From assembly GCF_000826065.2 (NCBI RefSeq), contig NZ_LN623542.1:342715-406714 (forward strand): 64,000 nucleotides of DNA, read 5' to 3'. Within the stretch, counting starts at the first letter, position 1. Each line of letters starts with the position of its first letter. A program made the position numbers and the translations under genes. The notes below the pieces were generated by a model, which was not told the origin of the DNA, made no database searches, and saw only the letters and a program-made list of their open reading frames with translations. This DNA comes from Tessaracoccus massiliensis (GTDB taxonomy: Bacteria; Actinomycetota; Actinomycetes; Propionibacteriales; Propionibacteriaceae). Positions 59,610 to 64,000 of this stretch are shown in pieces.

Positions 59610-61963
59610 GGGTTTCTCCTGAGGTTCTGCAGTGCGACGGCGAGTGCCGCGTTGGTGTGGGGGTCCTTGGCCGCGACCCGCAGCCAGGTGGCGTCGAGGC
59701 CAGGGAAGGTGTCGGCTCGGCGAGCGGCGAATCCCTCGACGAGCAGGGCCTGCTGCGCTTGGGGATGGCCGGTGTGGATGAGCGCGAACGGGGCGGCCAT
59801 TGGGGCATCGATACGGGCGCTGAGGTCGCGTGCCATCTCCTGCCACGCCTCGGCGCGCGAGGTGGCGTCAGCCTCTGCCACCGCGATCGCCGCGGCCACC
59901 GCGGCGGCCGAGAGGCTCCAAGGCGGCTGCTGCTCGGCGCAGCGCGCGATGGTGCTGGCGTCGGCGGAGATCCAGCCCAGCCGCACCCCGGGGATCGCCC
60001 ACAGCTTGGTGAGCGAGCGCACCACCACGATGCCGTCGGTGTCGCCCAACAGGGATTCGGGCTCCCGGGGGATCGAATCCAAGAAGGCCTCGTCGACGAC
60101 GACGCGCAGCCCGGCGTCGCGGATCCGGCGGAGATCTGCGGCCGGGTGGAGCACCGATGTGGGGTTGGTGGGGTTGCCCACCCAGACGGTGTCGCAGCCG
60201 CGCGACCTCGCCGTCTGCACCACGAGATCTGGGGACAGCGTGAAGGGCGGTGGCAGGATCATCCGCTCGACTCTCACCCCGGCGGCGCGCAGTGCAGCCT
60301 CCGGTTCGGTGAACTGCGGGTGGATCATCAGGGCGCCGTCGGAGGGGAGGGCTCGGGCCAACAAGCCGAAGGCCTCGGCCCCGCCGGCGGTGGGAAGGAC
60401 GAGTTCGGGCGCGAGACCGTGGACCGTGGCCAGCGCTTGGCGGGCCGGGGTGGCGTCCGGGTACTGGCCGATGTCTGCGGCCGCGATGGCGTCGAGCAGG
60501 AACTGCGGCGGCCCGGCCGGGTGGGTGTTGACCGCGACGTTGATGCCGCTGGCTCGAGCGTCCACGTCGCCGTGGTGGTTGAGGTCAGCCGTCTGCCGTT
60601 CGGCGTACGACGCGGCGGCCGCGGCGAAGCGCCGCGCGAAGTGCGGGGCGCCCGCCCAGTGGAGGTGCAGGTAGGACGCGTGGAGCGTGGCGGTGGCGGC
60701 GCCGTCGTGGGTCGCATCCCACCGCCAGGCCGGGGTGACGGCTGGGCCGACAGTGGCGCGCGTGCGGTGGAACTCGTGGCCCCAGACCTGTTCGCCGTCC
60801 CTTGTCAGGAGCGAATCAGGAGCAGTGGCGCGACGGTAGCCCATCGTGAGCCGGGAGTGCATGGCTGCGTCCAGCGGGATGGCGCCGGCCATCGCTTCGC
60901 CCTCCAGCGTGCGGCCGAGGTAGAGCATGCCGGCGCACTCGGCGACCGTGGGCAAACCCGCCGCCACCTGGGCCGCGATGTCGTCAAGCAGGGCGCGGTT
61001 GCCACCCAGCTCCGTCGCGAACACCTCGGGGAAGCCGCCGCCGAGGTACAGCCCGGCCGTCTCATCGGGGAGGGATGGGGCGATGAGCGGGTCGAACTCC
61101 TGGACGTCGCAGCCCGCCGCTTGGAGGAGCTCGGTGGTCTCGGCGTAGCGGAAGGTGAAGGCCCGCCCTGCCGCCACCGCGATCACCGGCCGGTTGGCGG
61201 CGGGTTCGACGCCAACGCCCTCCAGATCGAGCGCAGCCGACGGCGACCACGGCGCCACGTCCAGGTCCGGCGCCGCGCGCGCGATCTCGAGCAGGCGACC
61301 AAGGTCCAGCCCTGCCTCCACGCGGTCAGCCAAGGCCTGGACAACGTCGCGGGCCTGCTCCCGCTCCGCAGCCGGCACGAGTCCCAGGTGCCTCGAAGGC
61401 ACCTCGATGTCGGCGTCACGGCGCAGCACTCCCAGCACCGGCAGGGTCTCCTCGACGGCGGCCCGCACCTCCTGCTCATGCCGCGGGGAGGCGACCTTGT
61501 TGAGCACCACGCCAGCCACCTGAATCCCTGGATCCCACGTGGCCATGCCGTGCACGAGTGCGCCGATGGAGCGCGACGTATGGGAGGTGTCCACGCACAG
61601 GATCACCGGCGTCCTCGTGAGGGCGGCCACGTGCGCGGACGAGCCCTCGCCGCCGGTGCCGAGCCGGCCGTCGAACAGCCCCATGACGCCCTCGATGATG
61701 GCGACGTCCGCCATCTCCGGCGTGGCCGCGCCATGCAGGAGCAGCGGGGCGATCAGCTCCGCACCGCACAGCACCGGGTCGAGGTTGCGCCCAGCCCGGC
61801 CGCTGGCCAGGGCGTGGTATCCGGGGTCGATGTAATCGGGGCCCACCTTGTGGGCGGAGACCTTCATGCGCCGCGCGAGCGCTGCGATGAGCCCGACGGT
61901 AAGCGTGGTCTTGCCGTGCCCGGAGGCGGGGGCGGCAATCAGGAGACGTGGCAGGTTCACCAT
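59606..61963 (-). CDS. CobB (cobyrinic acid a,c-diamide synthase) fused to CobC/CobD-type threonine-phosphate decarboxylase
   Basis: 785 residues. About 1-455: CbiA/CobB, which amidates cobyrinic acid at a and c; it has APASGHGKTTLTVGLIAALA, HKVGPDYIDPGYH, GVMGLFDGR, and the glutaminase Cys in VAECAGMLYLG with a late GHEFHRT. About 460-785: a PLP-dependent aminotransferase-fold enzyme with QYPDATPARQAL, TAGGAEAFGLLAR and the PLP Lys near 652 in RSLTKLWAIPGVRLGW, matching threonine-phosphate decarboxylase that makes aminopropanol phosphate. The fusion joins two branches that meet at CbiB. ATG overlaps the cobO stop by seven bases. Confidence 0.92.
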   Translation of the reverse strand: MVNLPRLLIAAPASGHGKTTLTVGLIAALARRMKVSAHKVGPDYIDPGYHALASGRAGRNLDPVLCGAELIAPLLLHGAATPEMADVAIIEGVMGLFDGRLGTGGEGSSAHVAALTRTPVILCVDTSHTSRSIGALVHGMATWDPGIQVAGVVLNKVASPRHEQEVRAAVEETLPVLGVLRRDADIEVPSRHLGLVPAAEREQARDVVQALADRVEAGLDLGRLLEIARAAPDLDVAPWSPSAALDLEGVGVEPAANRPVIAVAAGRAFTFRYAETTELLQAAGCDVQEFDPLIAPSLPDETAGLYLGGGFPEVFATELGGNRALLDDIAAQVAAGLPTVAECAGMLYLGRTLEGEAMAGAIPLDAAMHSRLTMGYRRATAPDSLLTRDGEQVWGHEFHRTRATVGPAVTPAWRWDATHDGAATATLHASYLHLHWAGAPHFARRFAAAAASYAERQTADLNHHGDVDARASGINVAVNTHPAGPPQFLLDAIAAADIGQYPDATPARQALATVHGLAPELVLPTAGGAEAFGLLARALPSDGALMIHPQFTEPEAALRAAGVRVERMILPPPFTLSPDLVVQTARSRGCDTVWVGNPTNPTSVLHPAADLRRIRDAGLRVVVDEAFLDSIPREPESLLGDTDGIVVVRSLTKLWAIPGVRLGWISADASTIARCAEQQPPWSLSAAAVAAAIAVAEADATSRAEAWQEMARDLSARIDAPMAAPFALIHTGHPQAQQALLVEGFAARRADTFPGLDATWLRVAAKDPHTNAALAVALQNLRRNP

Positions 61964-62535
61964 TCGATGCCCGCCTGCCCGCGCTGCCCGCCGTCGAAGG
62001 GGTGCTTCACCTTGGTCATGTCCGTGACCAGATCTGCGGCCGCAACCAACTTCTCGGGCGCCCCCCGCCCGGTGATGACCACGTGCTGCGACCCGGGGCG
62101 GTTGCGCAGGTGCGCCAGCACGTCGTCGGTCTGTACCCAGCCGCGCGCCATGGGGTAGGTGAACTCATCCAGGATCAGGAGGTCGTGGCGCTCCGCGGCC
62201 AGCTGGGCGCGCACGTGCTCCCAACCGATCCGGGCCAATTCCTCCGCCTCGAGCGGCTGGTCCGCGTGGGGCCGGGACCACGTCCAACCACGCCCAAGGT
62301 GCTCCCACGTGACGGGCCCGCCCACTCCGTCGCGGCGGTGTGCGTCGTCGAGCGCGCGGAAGGCGGCTTCCTCCCCCGTGCGCCACTTGCCGGATTTCAC
62401 GAACTGGTAGACGCCCACGTTCCAGCTCTGCGCCCAGCCGCGCAGCGCGATGCCCATCGCCGCCGTCGTCTTCCCCTTGCCCTCGCCCGTGTGGACGATC
62501 AGCATGGGGCTGTTGCGCCGCTCCTTCGTGCTCAC
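61957..62535 (-). CDS. cobO: cob(I)yrinic acid a,c-diamide adenosyltransferase (CobO type)
   Basis: Adenosylates the corrinoid cobalt with ATP. The 192 residues carry the P-loop HTGEGKGKTTAAMG, WEHLGRGWTWS, LLILDEFTYPMARGW and VVITGRGAPEKLVAAADLVT, the CobO/CobA-type set. GTG at 62533-62535 is chosen because it overlaps the cbiT stop (GTGA); an ATG eleven codons later is possible and begins just at the P-loop. Overlaps the next gene by seven bases. Confidence 0.93.
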   Translation of the reverse strand: MSTKERRNSPMLIVHTGEGKGKTTAAMGIALRGWAQSWNVGVYQFVKSGKWRTGEEAAFRALDDAHRRDGVGGPVTWEHLGRGWTWSRPHADQPLEAEELARIGWEHVRAQLAAERHDLLILDEFTYPMARGWVQTDDVLAHLRNRPGSQHVVITGRGAPEKLVAAADLVTDMTKVKHPFDGGQRGQAGIEW

Positions 62536-63095
62536 TTCACCACACTCCAAGCGACGACGGTGCGCAGCGGCTTCCAGGCCCGCCACGTGGCGAGCGGTTC
62601 GAGTTGCTCGACGGCGATCCGCGCGAGCTCGCCGCCGTATCTGCTGTGTGCGTCCAGGAGACGAATCTCGGTTTCGGCGGTGACGCCGTGCGCCACGAGC
62701 CGGCCGCCCTCCCGCAACGCGGCGACGCACGCGTCGATCACCTCGGCGGTTCCCCCGCCGCCGATGAAGATTGCGTCTGGAGTTTCTTCCCAGCTCAGGA
62801 CTGTTGGGAGGGCGTCGCCCACCACCACCTCGACGGCGCCCGGCGCCAGCTTCTCGATGTTGCGGCGGATCCGAGCGGCCCGCTCCTCCCGCTGTTCCAC
62901 GCCAATGGCGCGGCAGCCCTCAGCCGCCCGGGCCCACTCGATGGCGATGGACCCGGCACCCATTCCGATGTCCCAGAGCAGCTCGCCCGGGGCGGGGCGG
63001 AGATGGGCGAGTGCGGAGGCGCGCAGGTGTCGCTTGGTGATGAGTCCGTCGTCCTCGAACACGTCGTCGGGGAGCCCTGGTACCGGGGAGATCAT
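62532..63095 (-). CDS. cbiT: cobalt-precorrin-6B C15-methyltransferase (decarboxylating)
   Basis: Methylates C15 and removes the C12 acetate carboxyl with SAM. The 187 residues include FEDDGLITKRHLRASALAHL, the SAM-binding LLWDIGMGAGSIAIEWARA and AIFIGGGGTAEVIDACVAAL. CbiE and CbiT are on separate proteins here, unlike the aerobic CobL. ATG at 63093-63095 overlaps the cbiO stop by four bases and lies before the first conserved block. Full family length. Confidence 0.94.
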   Translation of the reverse strand: MISPVPGLPDDVFEDDGLITKRHLRASALAHLRPAPGELLWDIGMGAGSIAIEWARAAEGCRAIGVEQREERAARIRRNIEKLAPGAVEVVVGDALPTVLSWEETPDAIFIGGGGTAEVIDACVAALREGGRLVAHGVTAETEIRLLDAHSRYGGELARIAVEQLEPLATWRAWKPLRTVVAWSVVK

Positions 63096-63892
63096 GGCTG
63101 TCCTTTGTGGGTGCGGAGCGCAGCGTCGACGGTGCGCGGAAGGGGGTCGAGCCCCAGGGCTCGGCCGACGGTGATCGCGTGCGGGACCCGCAGGTGGGCG
63201 ACTCGCATGAGTTCGGGGTCGCCCAAGCCGGTGGCTGCGTCGGTCTGGGTGAGTTCGCCGTCGACGAGGACGGCCACTTCGTCGGCCCATTGGTAGGCCA
63301 GGTCGACGTCATGGGTGGCCAGCACGATGGCGGTGCCGCGCTCATGGAGCCGTGCGAGCGCGGTGAGCAGGCCGGCGGTGCCCACCTCGTCGAGGCCTGC
63401 GCTGGGCTCGTCGAGCAGGAGTACAGACGGGCGCAGCGCGATGGCCCCGGCGCTGACGACGCGCTTGCGCTCGCCGTAGGAGAGTTGATGGGTGGCCCGG
63501 CCTGCCAGCTGCGTGATGTCGAACAGTTCGAGGGCGTCCTGCACCCGGCCCCGCACTTCGTCCTCTGGGAGGCCCAGGTTGTAGGGGCCGAATGAGACGT
63601 CCTGCGCGACATCCGCGGAGAGCAACTGATCGTCCGGGTCCTGGACCACGAGCTGGACCCGACGGCGGTGCTCGCGCAGCTCGGCTCGCCCCCGCCCGAG
63701 TGCCTTGCCCGCGACGCGAACCTCACCCTCCCTGAGTTCGAGGGCGCCGGCCAGCGTGGTGAACAGCGTGGACTTGCCGGAGCCATTGGGGCCAACCAGC
63801 GCCATCCGCGTGGCCGGGCCAACGCAGAGGTTCACGCGCCGCAACACGTCGCGATCCCCGCGCCGCACCGTCGCACCCACCAGCTCGAGCAT
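63092..63892 (-). CDS. cbiO: cobalt ABC transporter ATPase (CbiO/EcfA type)
   Basis: Powers uptake of cobalt (or another ECF substrate) at the membrane. The 266 residues contain Walker A GPNGSGKST near 34-42, Q-loop LVVQDPDDQLLS, signature LSYGERKRV, Walker B SVLLLDEPSAGLD and the switch His in VLATHDVDLAY. ATG at 63890-63892 overlaps the TGA of the upstream gene; a GTG one codon earlier is also possible. The B12 context favours cobalt. The gene continues the minus-strand operon from outside the window. Confidence 0.92.
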   Translation of the reverse strand: MLELVGATVRRGDRDVLRRVNLCVGPATRMALVGPNGSGKSTLFTTLAGALELREGEVRVAGKALGRGRAELREHRRRVQLVVQDPDDQLLSADVAQDVSFGPYNLGLPEDEVRGRVQDALELFDITQLAGRATHQLSYGERKRVVSAGAIALRPSVLLLDEPSAGLDEVGTAGLLTALARLHERGTAIVLATHDVDLAYQWADEVAVLVDGELTQTDAATGLGDPELMRVAHLRVPHAITVGRALGLDPLPRTVDAALRTHKGQP

Positions 63893-64000
63893 CACAACAC
63901 CACCGAGGCGAGGCCGCCCACGCCAACCACGGCAGCCGTCGTGACGAGCAGCGCCGGGAAGGGGCGGGTGGGGTGAGGCAGGGTTTCGAGGGCGTCGAGA
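63892..64000 (-). CDS. C-terminal end of a membrane protein, cut by the window edge
   Basis: The last 35 codons of a gene ending TGA at 63892-63894, just upstream of cbiO. They read ALETLPHPTRPFPALLVTTA and then AVVGVGGLASVVL, a probable transmembrane helix. In this position a CbiM, CbiN or CbiQ component of the cobalt transporter would be expected, but the short tail does not allow a choice; it does not look like a typical CbiQ end. Confidence 0.5.
   Translation of the reverse strand, partial: LDALETLPHPTRPFPALLVTTAAVVGVGGLASVVL

Noticed and set aside
59657-62158. 833-codon open frame opposite the CobB-CobC fusion
   Set aside because: The minus strand carries all catalytic motifs; the opposite reading is compositionally biased and unsupported.
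1-64000. tRNA, rRNA, CRISPR arrays, prophage or intact insertion sequences
   Set aside because: No cloverleaf-like, rRNA-like or regularly spaced repeats and no transposase, integrase or phage gene were seen by eye in the gaps. A tRNA scan was not possible.

Overview
The window is high-GC actinobacterial DNA. A WhiB-family regulator, a type VII (ESX) secretion locus, an MprA/MprB-like two-component pair and a cobalamin cluster with a CbiE-CbiG-CbiH triple fusion together suggest a member of the Propionibacteriaceae. That placement is inferred from gene content, not from a phylogeny. No rRNA, tRNA, CRISPR array, phage or intact insertion sequence was seen. It is draft-quality sequence: a Nextera library adapter with its index is embedded in the alanine racemase gene at 36881-36923. 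A frameshift in azlC and an in-frame amber codon in the whiB-like gene may also be errors.

Layout: (1) 1-15219 is a surface-polysaccharide region. It holds wecC (cut by the window edge), wecB, an acyltransferase-3/SGNH protein, an unknown membrane protein, three large CgeB-like glycosyltransferase proteins and a pyruvyltransferase/hydrolase protein, with an interrupted WhiB-HTH regulator between them. (2) 15221-20865 holds housekeeping genes: a Cof-type HAD phosphatase, serS, a decayed gene, an MFS transporter, a diacylglycerol-kinase-like lipid kinase and pheA. (3) 20945-32192 is a complete-looking ESX locus: mycP, eccC, eccD, an unknown accessory gene, eccE, eccB and two WXG100 genes, closed by a strong terminator. 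(4) 32276-38092 holds a truncated DUF1206 gene, a GH13 amylase, a Fpg/Nei glycosylase, aat, an EcsC-like gene, the broken alr and a Gln/Trp-rich DUF4282 membrane protein. (5) 38093-38633 is non-coding, repeat-rich and highly structured. (6) 38634-42289 encodes a branched-chain 2-oxoacid or pyruvate dehydrogenase complex (E1-alpha, E1-beta, E2). (7) 42561-50057 holds a secreted 5'-nucleotidase, argF, a low-molecular-weight protein tyrosine phosphatase, a response regulator and sensor kinase, and azlC/azlD. (8) 50076-64000 is a cobalamin (vitamin B12) cluster.

The B12 cluster runs almost entirely on the minus strand. One chain of seven genes (cobC-like phosphatase, cbiB, cbiP, cbiL, cbiF, cbiEGH, cbiX-cysG) is joined by six successive 4-base start/stop overlaps. 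A second chain (a partial membrane gene, cbiO, cbiT, cobO, a cobB-cobC fusion, cobA) is equally tight, and cobK lies on the opposite strand between them. CbiX, CbiG, CbiT and a CbiO-type ATPase point to the early-cobalt (anaerobic) route. CbiC, CbiD, CobU, CobS and CobT are not in the window.

Two short interspersed repeat families occur between genes. One (GGTTTCGACA...CTCAACC) also lies inside the E2 coding sequence and supplies the stop codon of argF.
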